Below, piece after piece: positions 11,558 to 23,710 of a stretch of 64,000 nucleotides of DNA (the stretch's first letter is position 1; every line of letters begins with the position of its first letter). Under the pieces are notes generated by a model that made no database searches, was not told where the DNA came from, and worked only from the letters and a program-made list of their open reading frames with translations. This DNA is from Physcomitrium patens (taxonomy: Eukaryota; Streptophyta; Bryopsida; Funariales; Funariaceae). The position numbers and the translations under genes are program-made. The stretch lies in assembly GCF_000002425.4 (NCBI RefSeq), contig NC_037255.1:13979626-14043625 (forward strand). The letters are read 5' to 3'.

Positions 11558-13454
11558 GATGAACACCTCTGAAGCAATGAAGCAGTTCTAAATTAGGAAC
11601 ACACCTTGCAGGTAGATCATAGCCACTCGTGACTTTGGCCAATCCGGTTCGGCACCCTCCCTGTCCATGAGCGTCAGCTTATCCTTACCACCGTAAAAAA
11701 CTTATAATACAGATACAGTAATTGTCAAGGGGCACTCCTAATTATAGGTTTAACACACATCCATATAGCACCAGAATGAATACGAATAAAAAAATCGCAT
11801 AGATTGCGTTTAAGACTGGATGCCAAGAAGACATGGTACACTTCAAGAATATACTTTGCTTTGTCTAGATCACACCGAAGTAGAGACCGCAAGATTATGT
11901 TATCTAAAACACCTAGATTTTAATAGAGACACAGGCGCAGTGTACAAACGAATGGTTCATTCACTATTGACAATTCGCAAGCAACAATGCAGATAACCCT
12001 CGCAAATTATGACATCAGCCATGGCAAAACACATACTAGCAAGGGGTCTCAAAAGCTTACCAGAGCAGCGCACTCCTCCGCAAGCCCAGGTCCAGCCGCC
12101 GGGTGCAAGCCAGGACTGCTGTGTGCTTCATCCAGGTTCTGTTCACCATATTCCGGAGTTTCAGCAGTACAACACAGTTAGATGAGAGTAGTAATGAGGT
12201 GTACTACATTTTCTTCCACTTGACTGCTGCAGCTTTGAATCGTTTACCAACATCAGGATAAAATAATGCACAATTTACCTCGTTAGAAGAATTGACAACT
12301 GCATCAACTTCTAACACCCACGGGGTACCCCGCCAAAGATAGAGCTTTGCATTGATGTCATGATCAACATGAAACTTGGAAGTTGCTGCATAAGTTGTTC
12401 CTCCATTCTCAGAACCTGGCACCAGGAACAAACATTATCACCAACTGCCGTAGGCGTAATCTGCGTATCTCTCTTCATCTACCACCATTGATGGCCACCG
12501 GGGAAATGCATTTTCTAGTACTTAGGCCGCTGCCAGACACTACACATCTATCGTACTGAAGGTATCTACAATGTACATGCTTTTGCAGAATCCACGAACT
12601 ATATCGAACAAGCTGTGAATGCCTGCAATTTAGCATGGACAGATGACGAAGATGGAAGGGTAAAGTAGCTAGGAAGCATGCAGAGAGCGCAATAGGGAAG
12701 AAAAGGAGCAGTTCGTTAAATATTTACACTCGTCATCACCAGAGCACGAATAACTGAAGCTACGAGAAGCGAAAAGAGGAATTATAAAAGGCCTCTGCAC
12801 CGACAATCCGAACACAACTAGTACACTAGAGTCGCCTCGATAAAGACATCACAAGCTTGAACAAACCGAAAACAAACTAACGTTCCAGAAGAAGTGGCAC
12901 TAGTATAAGATTAAATAATAACTTCCACATTTTATACAATGGTAATTCTTCAGTTAATACTAATTAGATCAAATTTCCACTTTTCTCGTTACAAACAGAA
13001 AGAAAATTAAATGACAAGGATTCACGATATCCAAAGGAGGCAAAGCAAACGTCCCGCTTGACTGTCAAACTCACACGCTTTTACCGAGGTACAATAACAA
13101 TCGTGCATGTTCTTGGAAAAACAACTAGACACTGAGTAGTCAAACAGGCGCGTGCCATTGACCTAATTCAGCTCCATATTCAGATCGCAGACCTTTGGCC
13201 AACCTCCGAAAACCCTTCACTTCTAAGAAGATCAAGTCAAAACTTCTTGGGGAGTAATATAAGGCCGACGCACAACCATAATTACCTGCTAGCGACGTAG
13301 TGAGAGGATCAACGAAGCCCCGATCAGAGGTTTCATTTTCGCTGTGACTTGCGGACGGCGAGAGAGGCTCTTGCTCGATCCACCGGGGCACCTGCTCTAG
13401 CCTCACTACATGCTGCTCAGGTGGCCCACTCCGAGTGCTCAACCTGCCATACAT
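8144..13454 (-). CDS. Macro-domain plus CRAL-TRIO (Sec14) protein, plant homologue of GDAP2, 15 exons
   Basis: Exons, 5' to 3' on the - strand: 13286-13454, 12279-12415, 12061-12138, 11605-11660, 11295-11414, 10964-11034, 10756-10849, 10357-10569, 9831-10079, 9603-9711, 9254-9321, 9000-9069, 8734-8808, 8485-8576 and 8144-8234. All joints keep phase; the sum is 564 codons including TAG (563 residues), about the length I recall for the Arabidopsis homologue. Residues ~65-240 form a macro domain: VDAVVNSSNE, GPGLAEECAALGGCRTGLA and RRVIHTVGP are the ADP-ribose-binding landmarks. A linker with DPAFMSMTRDPDQRRKEQWE follows. Residues ~395-535 form the CRAL-TRIO lipid-binding domain (YRGGVD, HPTIGLKTTV, YVPREQLTIPDFVF). 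The start was set at MYGRLS because a conserved-looking VRLEQVPRW follows; the frame stays open 88 residues further upstream, but that part is not recognised. The function of the family is poorly known. ADP-ribose binding and lipid binding are inferred from the domains. Confidence 0.93.
11523..11558. repeat. (TG)n(TA)n microsatellite in a GDAP2-like intron
   Basis: A TG run passes into a TA run inside the intron between the exons 11605-11660 and 11295-11414. It is an ordinary length-variable dinucleotide tract. Confidence 0.85.
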
Positions 13455-14510
13455 CCTTGCACGCTCCTGCACCCCTATCGTCCTCTCTTCCCCACCTCTA
13501 CTGCCCCCAATTCTACATTCCCAACCCGATGCACTAAGAAATTCCGCCTTCCATAACACTCCCTCCCTACCAACTAAAACCTGCTGATCCTCAAACGGCC
13601 ACCACAGCCTCAATCCACGCTCTCCACCACGATCCCTGGAAAGCACCCCAGCAACTTCAAAAGACAACCAAAATCCGGCGTCGGAGATCTGAAGATTCAC
13701 GGCAACGCCAGTATCCAATGGAATCCTAAGCCCGCACTCTCACAGCATGTGGCAGAAGAAGCAAAAACCTCGCAGATTAGAAACCAAAACCCTAAGCCGA
13801 GGTTGAACTACGCAAGGGAGAGCACGATGCGCAGAACCAAAAGTTGGCGATAAAGTTCGCAGCAAGGGGAATGTACAAGATCCACTCCTCCGCTACCAGA
13901 AACGCAGCGGGGGAGATGCGCAACTGGGGCTTGCATGGCCACGTTGCCTGCCTGCGTGCAAGCGAGCGAGATGGGACCCTAACGCCCTCCAATACGTTAT
14001 GTTTTTTCTGTATGTCTCGCTGTGTGAGAGAGAGAGAGTGGGTTTTTTTTCGCTCGCTCCGGCTTTCCAGTCACGGCGGGGAAGATGAGCTCCTTGCGGA
14101 AGTTGTGCTGCTGATACGGGTGAACGTCATTCATCCATTCTCGCTTTAGCATTCATCGCTAGAGTACAAAATATCCTCGCCACGTCATAGACATGGGATA
14201 TCGATGCTTTTCTCTCTTAGATGCCATGCCCTTCGGATACCCAGGTGCTACTCAGGTGTTACTTAGGTCTCGATACCTAGGTGTAAAACCCGGAATCCTG
14301 GAGTCCGCAGGTTTTCTTGCATTTACCATGCATGTTACAACTGAAATCTAATCTGGAATTAGATTGTATTCGGTTCAAAACATGTTTGTTTAAGGGTTTT
14401 ATTTAAGGCTTTTGAAAGAATAGATTTTTGTAATTATTATGGTTACTGTAAAAAACTCATGTGTGCACTTGTTGCATGTTGTTTTATATTCTAGTATAAA
14501 TGTAGGGAAA
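13455..14510. promoter_or_regulatory. 5' flank of the GDAP2-like gene
   Basis: This is the upstream side of the - strand gene. The open frame continues from the chosen ATG back to 13718, but it looks like GC-rich 5' untranslated sequence. A short GA/CT tract (about 14028-14040) lies about 0.6 kb upstream of the start; such tracts are common near plant promoters. No TATA box could be chosen with confidence. Further out the sequence becomes AT-rich without recognisable content. Confidence 0.4.
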
Positions 14511-14726
14511 TGATAAAGCAACCCAAATTTTTACTAGATCGACCCACATGCCCTGTTTCCAACAATTCCCCTATTCCCAACCATCACCCCCATTTCCAAC
14601 CTCTGGCCCCATTCCTAACAACAGTTGGAAATAGGGAATGGTTGGGAACAGAGATGTGGGCTCCAAGGGTGCAATGATGCTTAGAGATAGAATGGATCAC
14701 TTTAGTAAAATTTGGATCACTTTATT
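14511..14726. mobile_element. MITE-like inverted-repeat element
   Basis: The two ends are imperfect inverted copies of each other. The left end, 14512-14545, runs ATAAAGCAACCCAAATTTTT, then ACTAGATCGACCCA. The reverse complement of the right end, 14693-14725, gives ATAAAGTGATCCAAATTTTA, then CTAAAGTGATCCA. Inner arms also pair: 14541-14580 (CCCACATGCC, then TTTCCAAC and CCCTATTCCCAAC) with 14618-14661. The unit is about 216 bp with no coding capacity, which fits a miniature DNA transposon. A target duplication could not be fixed, and the superfamily is not assigned. Confidence 0.6.
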
Positions 14727-15241
14727 ATTCCTCTAAATATATATGTATATGTATAATATGCCCCTTTCTCTTTATTTTTCTCCAACATGTGTGGATTTTC
14801 AAATTTTAACATATTCAATAAATCAAAATTTCAAAAATCAAAAGGACAAGACATATCAATCTCAATTAAGTATCTAAATTAGATTATAAATCTCTTCATA
14901 TATATATATATATATATATATCAATATGTGCAATAATATTGTAAGCAATTTTATTGAAAACATGGTTCATATCACATTACAATAACATAATTTGACAAGG
15001 TTGGCAACACCATGTCACCTTATATGTCATTGCATTCTAGAGAAACATCTCATCTACATTTGTAGGCTTTCTTGCCTTAATTTCCTAATAAAATCAAAAG
15101 CCAAAAATTAGATGGTACCCTTCTAAAAGCCAATAAGAATCATATATTTACATCTATGAAGTACAAAGCCTAAAAGTAAGTATGGTTCCCAAGAATTTTG
15201 CAACTCTCTACACTAATTTGTGCTCAGTTCAAGCAAAACAA
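14727..15241. other. 3' flank of the PLC gene
   Basis: AT-rich sequence directly after the PLC stop codon, holding a pure (TA)n run at about 14898-14921. The part nearest 15241 is probably PLC 3' untranslated sequence. Nothing else was recognised. Confidence 0.5.
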
Positions 15242-18200
15242 CTAAATCAATAAATCTGCTCGTGGGAGTGTGCATAAACTAAAATCACATAGAAGCTTAG
15301 AATTTCGGGGCTGTCCCTTTTTGGACTCTAACTTCACAGCACGAATTCCTTGCCTGAGCTCAGTTACAGGTAAGCAAGATTGGCCAACCATATCATCTCG
15401 CATAAATTTGTCATGCTCCCCAACTTCCAATCTGAGTATTGCAAGCTCTGGAACTGAAACCACAGTTTTGGTTGCACCATTACACCTCCATTTCAGCTCA
15501 TAAGTAAACACCAGAGACAATTGTGTTTGATTTTATCTACTTTTGCAAGGACAATCAATACATGGACCCAGTCTTAAATTCTCAACATGGAAAGAACTAG
15601 GACCTTACCTCTAAGTGGAAATACAAACACCTCACTCCAATGAGGTTCACTACACCTTTTTTTCACCTCTGTCCGTTTCTTCACTTCATCATCATGAAAA
15701 CCATGGATTGCAACCTAATCACACAAACATCAAAGTCATCACAACTATCAGCAACTGGGGGAGTAGTGTGTATCCTGGATCAATTTTAGTGTTTTTGACT
15801 TATATTCCTGATGCGTACAGGCCTCACAAATTTATTCTCTTTAAGTATCAGAGTCCAATTGTGTTAAACATAGCCACTCAGGATTGAGTTATTCAATGAT
15901 CAAATGCCCATAACTTCTGCAGACAACAAAAACCAACAAAATCTGTACCTTCACAAAATAGTCTGGTTTCTTGAAGATGTCATAGTGTCTATGCCAGTCT
16001 GTTCCCAAGAGGACTTTCACCTGCCAAAGTAGGCCAACAATTAATGGCTCAATCTTATCATGCTCTTAAAAGAAGAAATTTACAAAAAAATTCTCACTCT
16101 AGTTGCTGTGTGTGCATGTAGTGCACTTTGATGGGCCTCTTAGCATATTCAGTTGAAAGGTGATGAACTTTTGTGCATTGCCCTGGGATAAAAAATTGCA
16201 AGAAGTAAACAATGAAAAATTGAAAGCTATACTGGATGTACTAGCTGGATGGAAGCCAAATATGAACATTGAAACAGACTTCAAGAGTAGCTTTTCAATA
16301 TGACAGAAATTCAAGAAAGGATCTTTCCCTTTTCTAACTCAGAAGCAATAAATAAAATATCCCATACAAGTTTTGAGTGAACTCTTCACTATCAAACATG
16401 AAAAAATAAATCAATTCAAATCAAATAAATTGGGCCATGTAAGGCTTACAGTCAATTCAAGCTTTGGCTGCAGACTTTTGAAGTCTACTGTTGATCCAGG
16501 TAGCAGAAAATCAGGCTTCTTGACATAGCCACAACCACCATTCCTCTTAAAAAATGCTTGTGATATCCATACAGGCCTGTCATGTCCCTGCATGTTGATA
16601 GCTGCAACTTGAAGCCCATGACTCCATGCATCAGTAGGATTTGCATTTGATGAGTCAATCCTAAGTCCAAATGGATACACTCTACCCAGATTGGTTTTTG
16701 AGAACCTGCTCAATCAGTTCAGGACCACATGTGTTCCACATAAGTAGAATTCAAAAAGAGTATATCTTCTAGGTACAATTTTTTTCTCTTTCCAAAAAGC
16801 TGAGTCACCAAATAGTAGTGATATATGAGCACACCAACACCACAATGGGGAATGGGGTGGTAACCAAATGCCAATCCAAATGAACCAGGTATAGCTATTT
16901 GTGTGAAATAAAATTCCTTACTCTGTCAAAGAAGATGGATGTTCTTTAATGAGACGATAGAGTTGAGGTTCAGCCAAGTTGGCCATAATTGCACGATCAC
17001 CAGCAACAAGTGGGCCGCCTTTCACTTGCCGTGCCTCCATCTCTTTAGGCTTCTGACAGTAGATATATAATAGCTCCTCGAACTCGTGGATTTTGGCAAT
17101 GCTTGGATTTTCATCGTCTTTACATCGCATTGAGGCCACTTTCAATGCCACATTCTTAGCAATTTTACTTTGACGTCTTTGCATCTTTCTCTCCCACTTT
17201 GCTTGCACATCTTCCTCTGAATCTGAATCATCTGTCCTCGGAATGGATTTACTACCCAAATTGTCTAAAGTTTCGGGTTCCTCTTTAATCTGCAAAGTAA
17301 CAATGATGAAAATCACAAAACTAGGATGAAAAGCTCAAAACTCGAGAATCCGTCACCCAAACTTCAGAATAAGGCTATTTTAATACGCACGAGAATCAGC
17401 TGCAACTATCATTTTGCATCGAACGAAGTTTACTTCATTGCAGAATAGTGTAGGCGTACAGATAGACAAATTCTGCACCTGACAAGCAACTGATTCACCC
17501 GGGGGTTTATCAGATATGATAATACGATTCTTAAGCTCCTCAGGTGATAGAAAGGCGATGGGTGGTCGATGCTCAGGAGAAGGTATGAACATCATATCGC
17601 CTAATATTTCTTTCAACAACTGCATTCACAGTGACCAGGGGTATTGATTTGTCAAGATTGACAAATTGGTCTGAATCAAAGGACACTGAAATCCATTTAC
17701 ATTCAAGAAAAAAGCCATTGCATAATCAATTATCGATATGGAACTTACCATAGCTGCTCGCTTCTGGTGCTCTTGATCCAAGTGACTTTCGATAGTGAGA
17801 ATAACGGGATAGTCCGACGCTGTAAAGGCATGTTTTTTTATTTCCTTAATGCAGTCCTCAAAGTCAACTGGCTTTGTCAAGGTTCTGCCAAGCCAGAATG
17901 AATATTGGGGTTAGCGTGACAAAAGCCTGTGTGCTTCTGATCAGATCACATAAAATCTTCGGCACAATCTCGAACAACCAACAAAGTCCCACGATGAACT
18001 CACTCAGTGCAGAAACATTATAAAACTAGTATTAAGTTGTAGATTGGATGCATACCCGCCATGAAGAACTTTGATTTTGCCATCCTTGCCATCATGACAA
18101 TCAAGCTCGATGACTCGACATCCGTTGAGAAGTGCTTTAACAATGGGCCGAGTGCTGCACTTCGACACCAGCTGGTTGCCCGTCAAATACGTATTGTGAC

Positions 18201-19109
18201 TAGCGAAGATGTAGTAATGAGATAACGGTGCTGTCATGTCATCCGTTGGCTGTTTTTTCAGGCCCTTCCAATACAAAATCCAACACAGATCATCAATTAC
18301 CAAGTAGGATTTAAGTCATCGCCCAAGTTTCACTCCTTTTCTCTTAGTCTATATTTCCTAATTTTCAAGAGCTGAAATGTCAATGCAAAGAACAACGTAT
18401 ACTCCTTGTCACTGCCAGAACACCATGCTGAGGTACTTAACAAGAACTGCGAGTGGATTACAAGTATACGCGATTGCAGATTCGGCGGAAAACTTTAATT
18501 GACTTGTATAACCTAAAATTTGTGAAACAAACTACCATAATTTTGAAGTTGGTGAAAAAAGGTTCCCATTCTCCTCACCAACCAGGTTGGCTGGTAGGGA
18601 GAGCACCACGTGACTACAGACGAAGAAATATCAAGAAGCTGCGCAAAATTCAACGTAGAAGGAAACATTACTAGTTTAGGAGGACGATAAATGAGTTCTA
18701 CAAGAAAAGATTAAGGACATACCTTATTGAAAAATTTTTGGTGCCCGTTAGACTCAGGATTAAGGAGAAACTTCACAAACGCGGATATGTCGAGAGTAGC
18801 AGGTTGTTGCCTGCCCGAAAGTTCACGTTTAGAGTGTCTTTGGCTCATTCCCGGAAATTTGTGTCGGCCGCTGTGCGCCCTCACGGCCAGAAAGCTTCGT
18901 ATCTGTATATTAGCTTCCTCATCCGTCACGCCTTCTTCGCCCTGATTCTCCCTCAAAAAAATTGCCAAAGCATGGCTATCCATCAAGGCATTCCCCCCCG
19001 TGGCCTTTTTAAATTCTTCCTGGACTAAGTCTGGCGCACGGCAATCGCTAAAGGGAGACACCGCGTGGGGTGCTAAACAGTAACATCCCATAGTATCTTT
19101 CGTGCCCAT
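15242..19109 (-). CDS. Plant phosphoinositide-specific phospholipase C (PI-PLC), 9 exons
   Basis: Exons, 5' to 3': 18723-19109, 18056-18249, 17749-17884, 17479-17619, 16922-17289, 16450-16705, 15949-16020, 15609-15714 and 15242-15453. All phases agree; the total is 624 codons including TAG (623 residues), typical of plant PLCs. Residues ~20-120 form the degenerate EF-hand-like N-terminal region. The X domain, ~131-275, has the catalytic landmarks [26 protein letters not shown] and TIESH, so both active-site histidines are present. An acidic/basic linker ([11 protein letters not shown]) follows. The Y domain reaches ~490 ([28 protein letters not shown]), and a C2 domain occupies ~495-610 ([28 protein letters not shown]). 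The enzyme cleaves phosphoinositides at the plasma membrane in a calcium-dependent way. Two Met codons lie close together at the N-terminus (19109 and 19091); both are followed by Gly. Confidence 0.95.
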
Positions 19110-20130
19110 TGTGCAGATTCTACGCTAGCCTAGAGTACGCCCGAAAAGTGACAACAATACTCAGGAGTCCCGATACTCGGCCCGAAGACGGACAATTTTT
19201 CATCGGCAAGCCTGAAGAAACACAACCGCAATCATTCAACCCGGACTAATCGTCATTATTTTTTGACCTCTTCTATGCCACTCTGCTTTTAGGAGCAAGG
19301 ACCAGACGAATCCGCAAGTGAGCACTTGCTGCGCTACGCCCAACTCCCTCGACTATCTACAGCCCAATTCTAGCAAAAGCAGATAATGTAAGAAGCTCAC
19401 TGCTGCACACTACAATGGAGCGACCTCATGATCCTACTTGATAGAATCATGTCTCTCACACACTTCATCACTTGTCGTTTCTCGCAACGGACACTTGACA
19501 ACAACCGTGTGCTCAAACTCCACGAGCGCGAAAGGGGTTTCATTATAAGCTCACAACAGCGTTACAACCGCACCCACACCGGACATTTCTACCGATAAGG
19601 AAAGACAATCATCCCAGTGGCCAGTGGGCATATCATGGCTCCTTCCTACCTTCAAGGCTCGAAATCCAGCTATTGCGTCTCACCGTTCACGGTGTCTGTC
19701 TGCGCTCATTGCACGCCAATGCAACTTGCGACTTCCGAGTTGCGTCGACTTTCAACGAAAAATATGTATTTATACATACATACATACATACATACATGCA
19801 TGCGTATAGTAGGATCCAGAGTGGGATGCATCGGAGCGAAGCGAAACGCAAAAGTGCGATTGAAAATTTGGAAGCACCGGAGGCAATAATGCGGAACAGA
19901 GGCTTTTGAGTTACCGCCGGGATTGACTTTCGACAGTAAGGTGCCGCATGCGACCTCTTGCGCACGTGACCTAAATACCTTCCAGTGCCACGTCTGCGTC
20001 CCACCCTTCGCCTTCTCTGACATTTGCCTTGGCAATCTTTCTGGAACCTGGCCCCATCAGATCGCCGCCACGTAGATCCTTCCACTTTATGGGTCCACTT
20101 GGACACCCCCGCTCTCTCCCTTGTGTTTTT
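19110..20130. promoter_or_regulatory. 5' flank of the PLC gene
   Basis: About 1 kb of moderately GC-rich DNA upstream of the PLC start. It probably holds the promoter and 5' untranslated region. A short (CATA)n run lies at about 19776-19797. Several open frames on both strands overlap one another and match nothing I know. Composition drops abruptly to AT-rich at about 20130. Confidence 0.45.
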
Positions 20131-20867
20131 AAATATTGGTGTATAATACATTTTAAAAAGCACCTTTCTAGTGATTTATTCTTATTTTTATTTTATTTTC
20201 TCACTATACTTTACCTTTTGTCACATAATTCTCCCTTTTCTTCAATTGGACTTTGTTGGGTGTTTTCTATGATTTTTCTTTGTCCTTGACTTTGGGTACT
20301 TGAGATTCCGTGGGCTTGAGATTTTGCGGATGCTGCAACTAGATATAATTTCTTTTTTGGGCGTATATATGGTCCGGGATCCTTCTTTTTAGGACTTACA
20401 GTTGTTTATCCACTGTTCCATTCTTTTTTATTTACCACTTCCAAACAATAATGTCTTATATAAAGGAATCATTTATTGTACATTATTTAAGTGGCAATTT
20501 TGGTAGAGATTGCTGTGCTATGGAGTTGTATAATTTTGAGATACGTTTGAATTGCAAAATAAAACTACTGTACAAATTAATACAAAATTAATTATCATAC
20601 AAAATGATCATACAAAACAAATTTTACACTCATTTTTTTAAATTCAACTTTTTAATATACTAAATTAAAATAATATTTAATTCTAGAAAATTTAATAGAT
20701 AATACAAATAATTATAATGTCAATATCTAATGTACTTATAATCATCATCTAAATGTTAAATTTCTCGTCAGATAGAAAATTAGTCATAAAACTCCAAATT
20801 ATCAAGTGTATAGTTGTGTTGCAAATTATAATAATAAAATAGATTGCATTTCTATTATATAACAAAC

Positions 20868-20920
<53 letters not shown>

Positions 20921-22261
20921 GATATATATTCACACAATAACTATGTTGTTAAAAAAAATAACTCAAAATTTTAAAAATAAAAACATTTCATATGCATATG
21001 CATATATATATATATATATATATGCAATCATTATGATCTATAATAATACTTATGTATCTATTGATCACTTTGTTTAATAAACTGTATTAATATTTTACTT
21101 TTCATTTATTACAGTTTATTAGCTAATTCATATGAAAAAAATTAATTAATTTTTAAAGATACAAAATAAACTTAGCAAGGTCATTATTAATAACTACTAA
21201 ATATTTTATTGAATTGTGTAGAAAAATGTTTATGATATTTATAAAAATAAAATAAAACATAATTTATTGTATATGACTTGTGCAAATACTAAAGTCAAAT
21301 GAAATACTTTTAAATTAAAATATTTAATGATAAATATTTTAAAATATAAATTCATAATAATAATAGTATTTACTTATTTAAATTTAATAAGTATAAAATA
21401 AGATATCATATTTTACATCATAAATGATATTAATGTAAATGAATAAAAAAACTAAGGATGAACTTATAATAAAAACATAATTTAGAAGCATTAAAAATTT
21501 AAACTATAAAAAATCAAATTAAATTAAAAATAAAATCTCTGAGTCAAACACTTTGAAACTTTATTTTCAGTTATAATTTGAATCTCATGATAATATCAAA
21601 ATTTCAGATGTATAATTTTGTAATTTTTATATATTAGGTCTTATTTTTAATGTAAATATATGATTATTTAATAATTTCTTTTTTTAAAGAAATTATTACA
21701 TAGAATAATTTTATAAAGTAGTTTCTATTAATATTAAGTTTAATTTTTTTTATTAATCTATTGATAAATTCAATATCATGTATAAATTTCAGAATTTCTT
21801 TTGGAACTTTATAAAATTAATTCTTTTTAATATATATAATAATATTTTTTTATTAATTTATTATCCATAACTAATAAAAATTGATTTTTTAAAATTAATT
21901 TTATAATAAAAATATATTTATGTAAGTATTAAACATATAATTTCTTCAAATTTTTTTTGATAAATCAAAATATTAATTTTTAGTTGTATATGTTATAAAT
22001 TATAAAATTTAATAAATATTAAGATAATAAAAATAAAAATATATAATAAAAAATTATTATTTATATAATAAAAAAATTAAAAACTAAATAATTATTTTTA
22101 TTAAATTATTTGAATTTCAATAATTTAAACCATCTATATTTAATTATATTAATTTTAAAATAATATACATATTTAAGAATTTAAAATCTAATCCTAAAAA
22201 ATTCTTAATTTAATATTTAAATAAAAAGTCTTTACACAAACAACTTATAACTCAAATATAA
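20131..22261. other. AT-rich, gene-free stretch
   Basis: Very AT-rich sequence with almost no CG dinucleotides and no coding signal. It contains microsatellites: (TC)n at 20871-20902 running into (TA)n at 20903-20920, and (TA)n at about 21003-21022. It is probably old repeat DNA too decayed to assign. Confidence 0.6.
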
Positions 22262-22782
22262 TGTCAAGGACATGATTCTCAAAGAACTAAGATCAATCTA
22301 TTCTTGTGTCACTTTAAAAGACTAGAAAAACACTTTAAGATGGTATAAGTTTAAACTAAATTAACTATTGTTAATGACAAAAAGACTAAAAAGTCTTGAA
22401 AGAAGACCAAAGAGTAGAAAGACGTTGACAATAGTGAAGAAGACTTCACTCTTGCCTCCATATATACTATCTAATTAAAAGCTACATCGCGATGTTCTAT
22501 AAGACCTTCAAAATGTGTCCAATTTGCGAGACATGTCTCTAACATACAAAATAAGTTTTATATATGTTTGCTACATATTTAGCTTGTATTACAAGCTACT
22601 AATTTGTGTGACAAGTGTCTAACTTGTTGGCCAATTTTTTTATCTATTAATCAACTACAAACACGTATAGAGTCAAATTTGTATCTATGAAGCTTCTAAG
22701 AAGCTATGCTTAAGATAATATCAAATATATCTACATTTATCTTTTATTTAATAATTTTTATCTTGGTAATTATGTATGTCCT
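22262..22782 (-). mobile_element. Chromovirus LTR, copy 1 (fossil)
   Basis: This segment of about 521 bp aligns along its length with 41917-42440 (524 bp) and, in part, with 53640-54113. Shared marks include a CCT-[CT]-TATATATACT block near its middle and the tail TCTATGAAGCTTCTA. It begins TGTCAA; copies 2 and 3 end in CCA after TAT or TGT. Orientation is taken from the chromodomain remains beside it on the - strand, which makes it a 3' LTR. It is a diverged fossil. Confidence 0.6.
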
Positions 22783-22787
22783 AGACA

Positions 22788-22871
22788 ATGATGACGACTC
22801 CTTATGGAACTCATTCATAAAAAGAGGAATTCCTCCTTTTATGAATGAGTTCCATAAGGAGTCGTCATCAT
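22788..22871. repeat. 84-bp near-perfect palindrome
   Basis: Two 42-base arms meet at position 22829/22830 with no spacer. Comparing the arms base by base gives a single mismatch, near the centre. The centre itself reads GAGGAATTCCTC. It lies a few bases from the LTR end at 22782, between that LTR and the chromodomain remains. The matching place beside LTR copy 2 (about 42441-42488) keeps one arm and only a remnant of the other. Confidence 0.9.
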
Positions 22872-23710
22872 ATGTTGAAGATGTCAAAGATACAAAAAAT
22901 TATATTTGTCACATAATTTGATCTTTATTTTCTTTAAAAGTGGTTGATAGGTCCTCTTTGCCATTAATAATATGTCATACTAAGGCAAAAAGTCCATCTC
23001 GTTATTTGATCATTGTTGAAGCTTTTAATACTCCTTTCAAAAAAAACATTTGTAACACCATTATGAGTTATTCTCACTTCTAGTAAAATCACTAAACTTG
23101 GAGAATCTCTTCCAAGGTTGTGATATCAAATGCTTTATACTTCACCATCTATTCAAGAAAGAACATGTTGTTCTTGAAGAACTTCATCTCTATTACATCA
23201 TCTTGAAGGTTGTAATAGTTGCAATGTGTCATTTGATAAATTAGCAAATAATAGTTCTTGAATTGAATTTGCTGATTGTTGATTCTCTATTTTCTTAGTG
23301 CCACAAATATACAAAAACTACAAATAAAGATAGAAAGTAGAACACAATCTTCATAAATTATATTTCTTTTATTGCAAAGATTTATTCTTGATCTTTATTT
23401 TGATAGATATCATCGAAGAAAAGCATCAATCTTTTTTACTATATTTATAAGATTCTTCATTGACTCCCACATACATTCATTAATATTATATTTGTACCAA
23501 AGAACAAGATATTCCAACCTATTTTTGCATTATTTTGAGTCTAAAACTTCTTTGACTTCAAATTCTTTATTAGTATCTATTTCTATAGAAAGAGGTGGTA
23601 TTTGTCTTCTTTCTTGTATATCTATTGTCTTGTATAGTTCAAAAAGAGATGCATAGAATATAAGATGGATCTTCATAGTTTGCATCTAAAACTTGTATTA
23701 ATTAGATTAA
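22872..23710 (-). mobile_element. Chromovirus 3' end with chromodomain remains (fossil)
   Basis: This fossil of a Gypsy element on the - strand is broken. At about 23390-23650 the - strand gives chromodomain-like sequence around EFEVKEVLDSK and LEYLVLWY, the hallmark of chromoviruses. The rest, to 22872, is the noncoding stretch before the 3' LTR. It parallels 42490-43320 and 49100-49760. No integrase or reverse transcriptase lies attached to it; R repeat copy 1 abuts it instead. Confidence 0.6.

Noticed and set aside
13455-13718. 88-residue N-terminal extension of the GDAP2-like protein
   Set aside because: The frame is open, but the known family begins close to the chosen Met and the extension has no recognised similarity; treated as 5' untranslated sequence.
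18453-18674. 73-codon + strand frame inside the first PLC intron
   Set aside because: It is a shadow on the opposite strand of a well-supported intron, with no recognisable domain. The short inverted repeat ACCAACCAGGTTGGCTGGT in it is too small to interpret.
22706-22921. 71-codon frame with a hydrophobic start
   Set aside because: It runs through the LTR end and the palindrome, so it is an accidental open frame.
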